Shown here: positions 1 through 8,672 of the stretch, piece after piece
Numbering within the stretch: position 1 is the stretch's first letter
Layout: every line of letters starts with the position of its first letter
DNA from: CAVSKL01 sp963728475 [NCBI: Candidatus Eiseniibacteriota bacterium]
GTDB taxonomy: Bacteria > Eisenbacteria > RBG-16-71-46 > JABDJR01
Assembly (NCBI GenBank): GCA_963728475.1
Contig: CAVSKL010000002.1
Location: 620,001-684,000, forward strand
Reading direction: 5' to 3'
DNA length: 64,000 bases
Made by a program: the position numbers and the translations under genes
Notes under the pieces: model-generated
What the model was told of the DNA's origin: nothing
The model's input: the letters and a program-made list of their open reading frames with translations, nothing else
Databases searched by the model: none

Positions 1-1094
1 GCGCCCAGCCCCGCCCCCACCGGACCGAGGAGCGCGGCCCGCCGCCCGTGGCCGGGGCGGAGGAGTTCCAGCGCGAGGAGGATCCCCGCCACCGCCCCCA
101 CCGAGAGAAGGAAGCCCACCGAGCCGGCCAGGCCCGGGGCGGCCAGGAGGAGCCAGGGGAGCGCCAGCGCGAGCCACTGGAGGGCGGGGCGGGGCCTGCG
201 GGAGAGGAGGCCCGCCGCGAACAGGGAGGCCATGGCCGCCGCCCGCACCGAGGACGGAGAGAAGGCGGCAAGCGCGCTGTATCCCCAACCCACCCCCGCC
301 GCCAGGGCGTACCGCGGGCCCCGCGGGAGCGCCCCGAGGACGAGGAGCGCGAGCCCCACCGCCAGCCCCACGTGGAGCCCGCTCACCGCGGTGAGATGGA
401 GCGCGCCGGAGCGGCGGAACGCTTCGCGCTCCCCGGGGCGGAGCGCGTGGGAGCGACCGAGGAGCATGGCGCGGGCGAGCCGGCCGGGAAAGCCGGGAAG
501 AAGGGCGCGGGTGCGCGCGGCCAGGGCGGCCCGGCGGCTGAGGCCGGCCGGGGGCGGACCCGGTCCCCACTCCGGGGCCGCGCCCCGGTCGGGAACGATC
601 CGGCCGGCGGCCCGCGGGTCGGCGCGGGCGCCGGGGTTGGTGACCCCGCGGTCGGGCTCCACCCGGCCCGCCACCCGGAGCCACCGCGACCGGGGGAGCG
701 CGCCCCAGCCCACCGGCCCCCACCCGCGGAGCACGTAGGGGCGCGCCACCGGCCGGCCGTCCACTGCGCGCACCCGGAGCCGGAATCCCACCCCGCTCTC
801 CCCCGCCTCCCAGGAGAGGATCCGGCCGGCCACCGCGGCGTGCTCGCGGCGCAGCGGGGCCTCGGGGGGGGGCGCGGCGCGCAGGGCCCCCGCGGCCCCC
901 GCCGCCAGAACCACCGCCAGCATCGAGGCCGCATGACCGCGGAGCCGCCGGCGGTCGCGGGTGAGCGCCACCAGGACCACTGCGGCCGCCCCCAGCGCGG
1001 CCCAGGACCGGTCGGAGAGGAGCGGGGAGAGCCGGACCCCGGCGGCGAGGGCGGCGGCGACTGCCGGCCCCGTGGGAAGCCTCCATCCGGACAT
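1..1094 (-). CDS. comEC: ComEC/Rec2-type DNA-uptake channel protein, N-terminal part (cut by window edge)
   Basis: Reading down from ATG 1094 gives an open frame to the window edge (about 364 residues). It begins MSGWRLPTGP and has several hydrophobic segments. A segment around residue 115-150 looks like the soluble DUF4131-type domain. It is followed by AMLLGRSHALRPGE and REAFRRSGALHLTAVSGLHV, the signature of the Competence domain that forms the inner-membrane channel for transforming DNA. The C-terminal part, including any metallo-beta-lactamase domain, lies outside the window. The gene starts 51 bases after the stop of the PHP-type hydrolase and could be cotranscribed with it. Family assignment is secure from the ALHLTAVSGLHV motif; competence as a phenotype is inference. 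Confidence 0.85.
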   Translation of the reverse strand, partial: MSGWRLPTGPAVAAALAAGVRLSPLLSDRSWAALGAAAVVLVALTRDRRRLRGHAASMLAVVLAAGAAGALRAAPPPEAPLRREHAAVAGRILSWEAGESGVGFRLRVRAVDGRPVARPYVLRGWGPVGWGALPRSRWLRVAGRVEPDRGVTNPGARADPRAAGRIVPDRGAAPEWGPGPPPAGLSRRAALAARTRALLPGFPGRLARAMLLGRSHALRPGEREAFRRSGALHLTAVSGLHVGLAVGLALLVLGALPRGPRYALAAGVGWGYSALAAFSPSSVRAAAMASLFAAGLLSRRPRPALQWLALALPWLLLAAPGLAGSVGFLLSVGAVAGILLALELLRPGHGRRAALLGPVGAGLG

Positions 1095-1144
1095 GGCGCG
1101 GGTCCTCCGGACGGGGAGGTGCCGGCGGGGGGAGCCCGCCCGGA

Positions 1145-3054
1145 TCAGGGCAGAACGAGAACGGGAACCGCCCGGGACGAGCCCGCGGAGGCGCGGATCC
1201 GGGCGTAGTAGATGCCTGCGGGGACGCGGCCGGAGCCGCTTCGCCGGTCCCAGCGGAAGGAGGCGGGAAGCACCGAGGGCGCGGAGACGAAGATCCTCCG
1301 CCCGGCCACGTCGAACACCTCGAGCCGGGCCTCGCCGGCCCCCACCGCCCGGAAGAGCGGGGATCCCGGCCCCTCCACCCGCGCCAGCGCCGGACGGGCG
1401 CTCCGGATCGTGGACTCCTGCTCGGGGACGGGGATCCGGCCGCCGGCGGCCGGCCGCCGCTTCAGGAGCCGCTGCCGCGCCGACTCGCACACGTTCCAGA
1501 CTTGCTCCATCTGGTCAGGGTTCTCCCAGGAGCCCCGCGTCAGGACCAGCTGCTCCAGGTCGCCGATCCAGGCGTCGAACCGGCTCACCGCCCCAGGATC
1601 CACCGGCATGGGGTCGCCCTCGTGGTTCACGTAGATGGGGCTGGTGAGCGCTTCCAGGTTGCTCCACACGTCGGTGGGTCCGGGATGCTTGCCCACCAGG
1701 CGCGCCACCACCCACCCCGATTGCGGCGGAAGGTAGATGCGGAAACCCTGCTCGAGCTCGCGGTCGAAGGCGGGCAGGGCCAGGCTCGCGGTCAGCCGGC
1801 CGTTGAAATAGATCTCCAGGGTCTCCACCGGCTCCCGGCTGAAGAGCCGGAGACGGCAATCGACCGGGTCGGTGCCGCCGCCGGCCGTGTTCAGGGTCCC
1901 CCCGATGCCGACCCCGTTCAGGGTGAACTCCACCGGGAGCGGCCCGTTGGTCCCGAAGCTCCTCCCCGCCCGGAGCCCGGCCAGCCAGTGGTCGTAATTG
2001 AAGGCGCCGCTCGGCTGCACGTAGACCCGGAAACCGCCGGGAGGGGGGTCGGTGAGGCGGTTCACCGAGGCGTCGGTGCCCACCGAGAGCGGAAGATGGA
2101 ACCCCAGGTTCAACAGGTCGAACCAGAGCTGCCGCGAGACGGTCTGGTCGTAGTTTGAGTAGGAATAGACGTCGACGGCGTCGATCCTCCCCACCAAGAG
2201 ATCCACCGGCAGCTCGCGCCCGAATCCACTGTAGGGCCACGCGAGATCGGCGTCGCCCATCTCGACCGGGTTCATGGTCACCGGGTGGGCGAAGATCACC
2301 GTCGCCCCCTGGTCGTGGGCCAGCGCGGCCACGTCGCAATTGAGCGGCACCGCGGGATAACCGGGCAGACAGCATCCGAACGGGAGCAGGGTATGCAGCC
2401 CGAGGATCCCCATGTGTCCGTAGAGCGCGCTCCGGTACTCCATGTCGAAGTGGACGACGTGCTCGGGATCGCCGGCGGGGTCGTCGGCGCCGCCGGCGAA
2501 GTACAGGCCGTTGGAGAGGCCGCAGACCAGGTTCAGGTCCTCGGCCCGCCCGATCCGGGCCAGGTCGGCGCCGGTCACCGTGTAGACCGCGCCGGTTCCG
2601 CCGTGGGCGATGTGAACGTGGGTGTCGCCGCTGTACCAGCCGTAGTCCTCGACCGGGAAGAGCGGCGCCAGGGTGATGCGGAGGCGGCGGTCGCCGTTCA
2701 CGTTGAAGGTGCGGTCGTAAACCTCGTACTCCGGACCGTGGGACACCAGCACCCGGACCTTCCCCTTGGGCACCAGCACCGTGAACTCTCCCTCCCCGTA
2801 GTAGTTGGCGGGACCCAGCCAGGAGCGGTGGATGGGGACGGTGGAATCCTCCGGGCTGTACACGGCCTGGGTGGCGGGGTCCATCACCGTGACCCGCGCC
2901 GCCATCGGATTTCCGAAGTGATCGAGAAGGTCGAGGGTGAGCCGCAAGGAAGGCACCGGGACCTGCGGCAGCAGGGGGGGGCGGCCGCGGCCGCGGGGCG
3001 TGCCGCCGCCGGCCCCGCCAGGAGCGCGGCGAAGAGGATCAGGGATGCGCGCAA
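1145..3054 (-). CDS. Secreted CehA/McbA-type PHP-domain metallohydrolase with FlgD-like C-terminal tail (apparent 1-base frameshift)
   Basis: The body (PVEDYGWYSGDTHVHIAHGG, then IFAHPVTMN) matches PHP-fold metal-dependent hydrolases of the CehA/McbA type; GDTHVH supplies metal ligands. The C-terminus (LEVFDVAGRR, then VPAGIYYARIR and a terminal VLVLP) is a FlgD-like/Por-secretion-type tail shared with two other secreted proteins in this window. The best start is TTG 3054: GAGGT lies 6 bases upstream and it opens a clear signal peptide (LRASLILFAALLAGPAAA). That frame leaves the catalytic frame at an 8-base G run (2974-2981). One extra base joins the two into 636 residues. An upstream TTG at 3109 in the body frame has no signal peptide and falls inside a likely -10 box, so I reject it. 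Substrate unknown. Confidence 0.75.
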
Positions 3055-3108
3055 TGCCGTACCTCGAAGCTGGACACGGAAGTTGGGGGGCGTTGCGGGG
3101 GAAAAGCA

Positions 3109-3117
3109 AGTGTAGCA
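3109..3117 (-). promoter_or_regulatory. Extended -10 promoter element for the PHP-type hydrolase
   Basis: On the minus strand TGCTACACT forms an extended -10 (TG-N-TACACT). Transcription would begin near 3102, giving a leader of about 48 bases to TTG 3054. I see no convincing -35. Confidence 0.4.
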
Positions 3118-3135
3118 GGCGCGGGGGGGGGAATC

Positions 3136-3166
3136 AACGGCGCCGCCCGGGGAAGGCGGCGCCGTT
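3136..3166 (-). terminator. Strong hairpin downstream of the BON-TPR-PEGA operon
   Basis: A perfect 12-bp stem (AACGGCGCCGCC at 3136-3147 with its complement at 3155-3166) encloses a 7-base loop, 8 bases past the stop of the PEGA protein. There is no T run on the minus strand, so it may stop transcription by structure or protect the 3' end. Confidence 0.6.
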
Positions 3167-3174
3167 TTCCAGGC

Positions 3175-4332
3175 TCAGCGCAGGGAAACCGAGAAGATCT
3201 CCGAGGTTCCCCGGTGCCCGCCGTCGTCGCGGGCGGAGGCGTAGCCGGTGAGGAAGCCGGAGCTCCCCGCCAGCTGCGGCGGCACCAGCGCGAGGAAGAG
3301 CGCGGGGTCGGTCTTCGACGCCACCAGGGGAACCCCCACCGGACGCGACTGGCCCGCCTTGATCACGAAGAGGGTGCCCTCGGTCAGGGTCACCGGATCG
3401 CCGTCCCGGTCGACGCGCACCGGAAGGGCCAACGGCTCCCCCGCCCGGGCCTGAACCGGAGGCGCCACCGCGAGGGTGAGGCCGTCCTCGTCCCCGAACT
3501 GGGCGTTCACGTAGCGGGTGGTCCCCGCCTCCACGTAGAGCACCTCCACCGAGGGGGCGGACCCGTCCCGGTCGACCCGCACGCTGTGAAAACCCGCGTC
3601 CAGGTTGAGCTCGAGCGGGGTTCGGCCCGCGGCGGCTCCGTCCACGCTCACCCGGATCCCCCCTTCCTCGTGCAGGCCGTCGTCGGCCATGCGGCTCGAC
3701 CGCACCAGGACCCGCCCCTTGCCCCAGGGAGGCCGGGCGGGAACGGTGACCAGCGAGACCTCGCCCGGGCGCACCGTGCAGGCGTCCTCGTAAACCGTGT
3801 CGTCCCCGTTCCTCACCGTGATCCGGTGCCATCCCGGAGCCACCCCGCTCACCGTGCCCGGCGCGGTGCCGGCGAGATGGTCGTCCACGTAGAGCGCGCC
3901 GGTGGGGGCCTGCCGCGAGACCTCCACCACCACGTCCCCGCCGAACTCCGGGTTGAGGGTGTCGGCCCGGCCGGGAGCCAGGTCCAGCCGCGTGGACCAG
4001 AGGGGCCCCTCGTCGCCGCGCACCTCCAGGGTGCGGGTGCCCGCGGCGACGGTGACCACCGAGCCCCGGCCCGAGGGCCGGGGTTCCACCGCGCGGCCGT
4101 CCACGAACAGATGGAGACCGGGAGGCACCGCGCCGGCCAGGTAGAGGGCGCCGGTGACCGGCCGGTCGCCGGTCGCGGTTCCCGCCGAGGCCGGACGGCC
4201 GGCCCAGCCCGGCAGCACCGGCCAGCCGAGGTCGCCGGCGGCCACCAGCGCCAAGGCGGCCAGGATGCCCGCCGCCAGCCCCCAGAAGAATCCCGCCGAG
4301 CGTCTCCGTCCGCCGGCGCCGTCCGTTCTCAT
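3175..4332 (-). CDS. Membrane-anchored PEGA-repeat protein
   Basis: The 385-residue product starts MRTDGAGGRRRSAGFF, with one membrane segment at about residues 13-35 (GFFWGLAAGILAALALVAAG). The rest is beta-rich and extracytoplasmic, with repeated PEGA-like units: ALYVDDHLAGTAPGTVSGVA followed by WHRITVRNG, and VSVDGAAAGRTPLELNL followed by FHSVRVDRDG. PEGA repeats occur in surface-layer and envelope proteins of unknown exact role. The start ATG overlaps the TGA of the upstream TPR gene (ATGA), so the two are translationally coupled. With the BON protein further upstream they form a three-gene envelope operon. No catalytic motif is visible. Confidence 0.7.
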   Translation of the reverse strand: MRTDGAGGRRRSAGFFWGLAAGILAALALVAAGDLGWPVLPGWAGRPASAGTATGDRPVTGALYLAGAVPPGLHLFVDGRAVEPRPSGRGSVVTVAAGTRTLEVRGDEGPLWSTRLDLAPGRADTLNPEFGGDVVVEVSRQAPTGALYVDDHLAGTAPGTVSGVAPGWHRITVRNGDDTVYEDACTVRPGEVSLVTVPARPPWGKGRVLVRSSRMADDGLHEEGGIRVSVDGAAAGRTPLELNLDAGFHSVRVDRDGSAPSVEVLYVEAGTTRYVNAQFGDEDGLTLAVAPPVQARAGEPLALPVRVDRDGDPVTLTEGTLFVIKAGQSRPVGVPLVASKTDPALFLALVPPQLAGSSGFLTGYASARDDGGHRGTSEIFSVSLR

Positions 4333-5678
4333 GACTCGCTCCCCCTCTTCGATGCCGGCGACTCCTCGTCCTCGAGGAGCGCCTCGACCTCGGCCGCGCG
4401 TTGCGGGTCGCGGCACAGCGTGAGGTAGCGCGACCAGGCCCGTTTGGCCTCGGCCCGCCGTCCCGTCCTGCGATAGAGCTTGCCCAGCCGGTAGTGGGCC
4501 AGGGCCTCGCCGGGATTCAGCTTCAGGGCCTCGCGGTAGGCGCTCTCGGCCGCCGCCGGAAGCCCGCGCCGCTCCTCCGCCCGGCCCAGATGGAGCCAGA
4601 TGTCCGAGGAGCGGACCCCCTCCCCGAGCACGTCCCGGTACATCGCCGCAGCCTCCTCCCACCGTTGGAGACGGTCGAGGGAGACCGCCATGTCGAGACG
4701 GGCCAGGCGGTAGCGTGGATTGATGTCGATCGCGGTCCGGAAGGCGCGGAGAGCGTTCTCGTGCCGTCCCAGCGCCCGCTCCAGGAGCCCCATCTGGAAG
4801 TGGAGGTCGGCGTAGCGCGGGGCCCGCTCCAGGGCCTCGGTCAGGGCGCGGTGGGCCGCGTCCAGGTCGCCGGCCGCGCTCCAGTGGTAGGCGAGCGAGA
4901 TGAAGGGCCGGGGATTGCCGGGATCGGTCTCGCACGCCTCGTGGTAGAGCCGCGCGGCCGCGTCGTCCTCGCCGCGGAGGGAGGCCAAGAAGCCCTGCAG
5001 GGTGAGGAGCGCCCCGGGGTCGGACCAGTGGAGGTAGGCGCGCACCGCCGACGCTTCCGCCTCGTCGCTCCGTCCGAGGTGCTCGAGGATGACCGCGGCC
5101 TCCCGCCAGAGATCGCTCAAGCCGAAGACCAGGGAGAGGGGGTTGGTGCGGCCGTTCTCTTCCCCGCGCCAGCCGGCGAGATCCGCTCCCGCGAACCGTG
5201 GATCCCGTCCGGCCTCGGTGCGGAGCCGCCGGGCGTGCCCGGGATCGCGGGCTTCCATCCGGGCGGCGGCGAGCAACAGCCGGTCCGGGCGCCGTACGGT
5301 GTCGGAGAGGGCGTCCACGATCCGCTCATCCTCGCCGGGGGTCCCCGCCCGCCAGGCCAGGAACGCCCGCACCGCCCGCTTGGCCCCCGGCGCGGGCTCG
5401 CTGCCCTGCTCCCAGATCTTGAGCGCGCGCGCGTGCTCGCCGCGCAGCGCGAGGCACTGGGCGAGGTTCAGGGCCGCCCAGCCGTAGCGGGGGTTCAGCT
5501 CCAGGCAATGGGAGAACCGGCGCTCGGCCCGGGCGCGTTTGCCGGTCGCCAGGAGCGCGAGCCCCCAGCGGTTCTGGACGTCCGCCCACTCGGGATGCCC
5601 CTCGGCCTCCGCGCGCACGAACCGGAGCACCTCCGGGTCGAGGGGAAGCCGGTCCGGGGCCGGAAAGGAAGCGCTCAT
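4329..5678 (-). CDS. TPR-repeat protein
   Basis: The 449-residue product is built of tetratricopeptide repeats from end to end, for example RFSHCLELNPRYGWAALNLA, AFRTAIDINPRYRLARLDMA and AYREALKLNPGEALAHYRLG. There is no signal peptide, so it is probably a cytoplasmic scaffold. I chose ATG 5678 because it has GGAG 6 bases upstream and overlaps the stop of the BON gene (ATGA); an in-frame ATG at 5696 lies inside the BON gene. Its stop overlaps the PEGA gene start. Partner and pathway are unknown. Confidence 0.75.
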   Translation of the reverse strand: MSASFPAPDRLPLDPEVLRFVRAEAEGHPEWADVQNRWGLALLATGKRARAERRFSHCLELNPRYGWAALNLAQCLALRGEHARALKIWEQGSEPAPGAKRAVRAFLAWRAGTPGEDERIVDALSDTVRRPDRLLLAAARMEARDPGHARRLRTEAGRDPRFAGADLAGWRGEENGRTNPLSLVFGLSDLWREAAVILEHLGRSDEAEASAVRAYLHWSDPGALLTLQGFLASLRGEDDAAARLYHEACETDPGNPRPFISLAYHWSAAGDLDAAHRALTEALERAPRYADLHFQMGLLERALGRHENALRAFRTAIDINPRYRLARLDMAVSLDRLQRWEEAAAMYRDVLGEGVRSSDIWLHLGRAEERRGLPAAAESAYREALKLNPGEALAHYRLGKLYRRTGRRAEAKRAWSRYLTLCRDPQRAAEVEALLEDEESPASKRGSES

Positions 5679-5965
5679 CGGGGTCTCCATCGCCATCCCA
5701 CCTTGACCACGTTGTCGAGTTGAAAGATCACGTCCCGGACCCCGGGGATCTGCCGCAGCGCCCGCTCCAGACGGCCCGCGTTGACGGCGTCCTGCACGCG
5801 GTCCTGCTGCCCGTCGCTCAACGACTCGCGCACGTGGGGGCGCAGGCTCCCCTGGATGTACACCACGCCGTTGGTGACGCCGAACTGAAGCTTGCTCAGA
5901 TCGATCCAGCGCCGCACGAACAGCGCGCGGACCTGGGCGTTGAGCCGGTAATCCTCGTAGGGCAA
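5675..5965 (-). CDS. Small BON-domain protein
   Basis: The 96-residue product reads MPYEDYRLNAQVRALFVRRW and contains GVTNGVVYIQGSL, then LERALRQIPGVRDVIFQL. That is the alternating BON pattern (V-xx-G-V-V-x-L-x-G, then A-xx-I-xGV-xx-V). BON domains are thought to bind phospholipid or other hydrophobic ligands. The start is TTG 5965 with AGGAGGAG upstream. No signal peptide is seen. First gene of a BON-TPR-PEGA operon; role unknown. Confidence 0.75.
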   Translation of the reverse strand: MPYEDYRLNAQVRALFVRRWIDLSKLQFGVTNGVVYIQGSLRPHVRESLSDGQQDRVQDAVNAGRLERALRQIPGVRDVIFQLDNVVKVGWRWRPR

Positions 5966-6051
5966 GGGCTTCTCCTCCTGGGCATCCCGGTTATCGGTCG
6001 AATTCCCGGGGGCTTGACCCGCCGGTGGTGGCCCCGGGGCCCGGGCGCTGC

Positions 6052-6057
6052 TAGAAT
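6052..6057 (+). promoter_or_regulatory. Possible -10 box giving a nearly leaderless transcript
   Basis: TAGAAT lies 8 bases before GTG 6066, so transcription would start at or next to the start codon. No clear -35 is seen. Confidence 0.3.
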
Positions 6058-6065
6058 CCGCGGCC

Positions 6066-7355
6066 GTGAAGCCTCCACCCCGGCATCTGGCGTCGCTCGC
6101 CGCGCTCCTGGCGGTGACCGGTTGCGCCCACTCCCGGCTCCCGCCTCCCGCAGTCGCCCCCGAGGCCGCCCCCGCCCGTCCGGCGGCCCCCGCCCCCGAT
6201 CCCCGGCTGGACGACCTCCGCCTTCAGGTGGAGGCGGGCCGGATGCTGCTGCACACCGGGCGCCCCCGCGCCGCCGCCCTGGCCGCCCGGGAGGTGGTGC
6301 TCCGGATGGGGGTGGAGCCGGTGCCCGGGGCCCCCGGCGAGCGGGAGGTGCAGGGGGACGCGGTGGGGTTGTGGGCGCTGGCGGATCTGGTCGCCGGGAT
6401 CGCGGCGGCCTTGTCCGAGGCTCCCGCCACCCCGGACCCTCCGGGGTGGTGGACCGCCGCCGATCTGGCCCGGCCCCAGGTCGGGGCCTGGCGGGACTTC
6501 TTCCGGGGGCCCGGGGCGCCCGGCCTCCGGAAGTGGCTGGCCCAGGCCGCCCCCTATCGGGACGACATCCGGCGCACCCTGGCCGAGGAGGGGGTGCCGC
6601 CGGACCTGTGGGTGCTGGCGATTCTGGAGAGCGGTCTCGACATGGAGGCCCGAAGCTCCTCCAACGCGGTCGGACCCTGGCAGCTCGTGCCCGGCACCGC
6701 GCGCTACCTGGGGCTCCTCATCAACGCCGACCGGGACCAGCGACGGGACTGGGAAGCCGCCACCCGCGCGGCCTGCCGGTACCTCTGCGAGCTCAAGAAC
6801 GACCTGGGGAGCGGGCTCCTGGCCCTGGCCGCGTTCAACTGCGGGCCCAGCCGGGTGCTGCGGCAGGTGGCGGCCCGCGACGACGACGAGTTCTGGGATC
6901 TCGACCTGCCGGCCGAGACCCGGAATTACGTTCCTCGGGCGCTGGCGCTTGCCCAGATCGTGGAGGCGGACGATCCGGGTTCCGGCAACCCTCTCGACTA
7001 CGACCTGGTCTCCCTGCCGCATCCGGTGGGGGTAGCGGATCTGGCCCGCGCGGCGGGAACCGACGTGGCCGCGCTCCGTGAACTCAACCCGGCCTGGCTC
7101 CGCGACGTGACCCCCGCCGACGGCCATCCGGTCCGGGCCCGGATCCCCCGGGGGACGGCGGAAGCGGTGGCGGCGGCGCTGCGCAACGGCGGGCTCCCCG
7201 CCGTTCACCCGCAGGCCCACCGGGTCGTGCGGGGGGAGACCCTGTGGGGGATCTCCCACCGCTACGGGGTGAGCCTGAACGCTCTTCTCCGGGCCAACGG
7301 CCTGACCCGCCGGTCGGTGCTCCGGCCGGGGCAGCGGTTGCGGATCCCCGGCTGA
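6066..7355 (+). CDS. MltD-like lytic murein transglycosylase lipoprotein with LysM
   Basis: The 429-residue product starts GTG and has a lipoprotein signal ending LAVTGC, so it is probably anchored in the outer membrane. The transglycosylase (SLT) domain spans about residues 175-290. It carries LWVLAILESGLDMEARSSS (Glu in ESG is the expected catalytic acid), NAVGPWQLVPGTARYLGL and LALAAFNCGPSRV. A degenerate LysM-like stretch follows (SLPHPVGVADLARAAGTDVA). A canonical LysM closes the protein (VVRGETLWGISHRYGVSLNA), for peptidoglycan binding. It cleaves glycan strands to 1,6-anhydroMurNAc ends. It is transcribed alone, opposite to both neighbours. Confidence 0.88.
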   Translation: MKPPPRHLASLAALLAVTGCAHSRLPPPAVAPEAAPARPAAPAPDPRLDDLRLQVEAGRMLLHTGRPRAAALAAREVVLRMGVEPVPGAPGEREVQGDAVGLWALADLVAGIAAALSEAPATPDPPGWWTAADLARPQVGAWRDFFRGPGAPGLRKWLAQAAPYRDDIRRTLAEEGVPPDLWVLAILESGLDMEARSSSNAVGPWQLVPGTARYLGLLINADRDQRRDWEAATRAACRYLCELKNDLGSGLLALAAFNCGPSRVLRQVAARDDDEFWDLDLPAETRNYVPRALALAQIVEADDPGSGNPLDYDLVSLPHPVGVADLARAAGTDVAALRELNPAWLRDVTPADGHPVRARIPRGTAEAVAAALRNGGLPAVHPQAHRVVRGETLWGISHRYGVSLNALLRANGLTRRSVLRPGQRLRIPG

Positions 7356-7394
7356 ACCGCCGGATCCCGGGCGCCGGCGGCGGACGGCCGCCGG

Positions 7395-8672
7395 TCAGCC
7401 GCGGACGGCGGCGGGCCGGGCGAGCGCGCTCTGAAGGGTGGCGCCGTCGGGCAGCTCCGTCCCCGGTTCCACCCGGCTCCGGCCTCCGACGCAGGCGTTC
7501 CGGCCCACCGTGGCTCCGTCCCCCACGGTGACGTCCTTTCCCAGCAGCGCGATCCCGTGGCGGAGCAGCTCCGGATTCTCGCGGTTGGGTTCCCCGTCCC
7601 CCGCCTCCCCGACCCGGGCGTCGCGTCCCACGCTGGCACGCTTGTCCAGGATCGCATGCTCGACCCGGGCCCCGGAGTGGACGTGGACGTCGTTCATGAG
7701 GATGGACCGGCGCACCACCGCCCCCTCCTCCACCACCACCCCCGGGAACAGGATGCTCTCCTCCACCGTGCCCCGCACCACTGCTCCGTTGGCGACCAGG
7801 CTCCGTTCCGCCCGGCCGCTCCCGCTCACCCGGGCCGGGGGGGCGTCCGCGCTGGGGGTGCGGATGGGCCACGCCCGCTCGGAGAGCTGAAGGCTGTGGT
7901 CGGGGTCGAGGAGCTTCATGTTGGCGTCGAAGAACGCCTCCACCGTGCCGATGTCCTGCCAGTACCCGTCGTAGGTGTGGGCCCCCACGTCCGCAACCTG
8001 GATGAGCCGGGGAAAGATGTCCTTGCCGAAGTCGTGGCGGGGAGCTTCGCCGGCCGTTTCCTTGAGGAGCCGCATCAACGTGTCCCGGCGGAACACGTAG
8101 ATCCCCATCGAGGCCAGGTTACCCTGGGCCTCGCGCGGCTTTTCCTGGAAGCCCACGATGTGCCCCTGGTCGCTGGTCTGAACGATACCGAACTGGTCGG
8201 TGATCTCCGGCGCCACCGGGGTCACCGCCACCGTGGCCGGAAACCGGCGCTCGCGGTGGAAGCGGATCATCGGCCGGTAGTCCATGGCGTAGACGTGGTC
8301 GCCGGAAAGGATGAGCACGTCCTCCACCGAGCGCTGGGACACCTGGAGGAGGTTCCGGTACACCGCGTCCGCGGTCCCCTGGTACCAGTCCCCGGACTCC
8401 GCCTCCAGGTACGGCTGGAGGATCTGGAGACCGCCCACGCTCCGGTCCAGGTCCCAGGTCCGGCCGGTGCCCACGTGCTCGATCAGGGACATGGGACGGT
8501 ACTGGGTGAGGAGTCCGACGTCGAAGAGGCCGGAGTTGGCGCAATTGGAGAGAACGAAGTCGATGATGCGGAACTTGCCCCCGAAGGGCACCGCGGGCTT
8601 GGCCCGCTGCTCGGTGAGGATGGAGAGGCGGCTTCCCACCCCGCCGGCCAGGATCATGGTGTAGACGCTCAT
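7395..8672 (-). CDS. glgC: Glucose-1-phosphate adenylyltransferase, catalytic-type subunit
   Basis: The 425-residue product makes ADP-glucose from ATP and glucose 1-phosphate for glycogen synthesis. The nucleotidyltransferase domain has [20 protein letters not shown] and [17 protein letters not shown], with the lysine of RAKPA present. It also has [12 protein letters not shown] (metal-binding Asp), YQGTADAV and [12 protein letters not shown]. The C-terminal third is a left-handed beta-helix of hexapeptide repeats ([20 protein letters not shown]). Its ATG overlaps the TGA of the upstream paralogue, so both are made together in a fixed ratio. Confidence 0.9.
   Translation of the reverse strand: MSVYTMILAGGVGSRLSILTEQRAKPAVPFGGKFRIIDFVLSNCANSGLFDVGLLTQYRPMSLIEHVGTGRTWDLDRSVGGLQILQPYLEAESGDWYQGTADAVYRNLLQVSQRSVEDVLILSGDHVYAMDYRPMIRFHRERRFPATVAVTPVAPEITDQFGIVQTSDQGHIVGFQEKPREAQGNLASMGIYVFRRDTLMRLLKETAGEAPRHDFGKDIFPRLIQVADVGAHTYDGYWQDIGTVEAFFDANMKLLDPDHSLQLSERAWPIRTPSADAPPARVSGSGRAERSLVANGAVVRGTVEESILFPGVVVEEGAVVRRSILMNDVHVHSGARVEHAILDKRASVGRDARVGEAGDGEPNRENPELLRHGIALLGKDVTVGDGATVGRNACVGGRSRVEPGTELPDGATLQSALARPAAVRG

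Noticed and set aside
48-1208. Long plus-strand open frame over the first 1.2 kb (Arg/Gly/Pro-rich)
   Set aside because: Composition is that of a GC-rich antisense shadow; the minus strand carries a clear ComEC.
3055-3109. Extension of the PHP-type hydrolase to a TTG at 3109
   Set aside because: No signal peptide, no ribosome site, and it overlaps a likely -10 box; TTG 3054 with GAGGT and a signal peptide is better.
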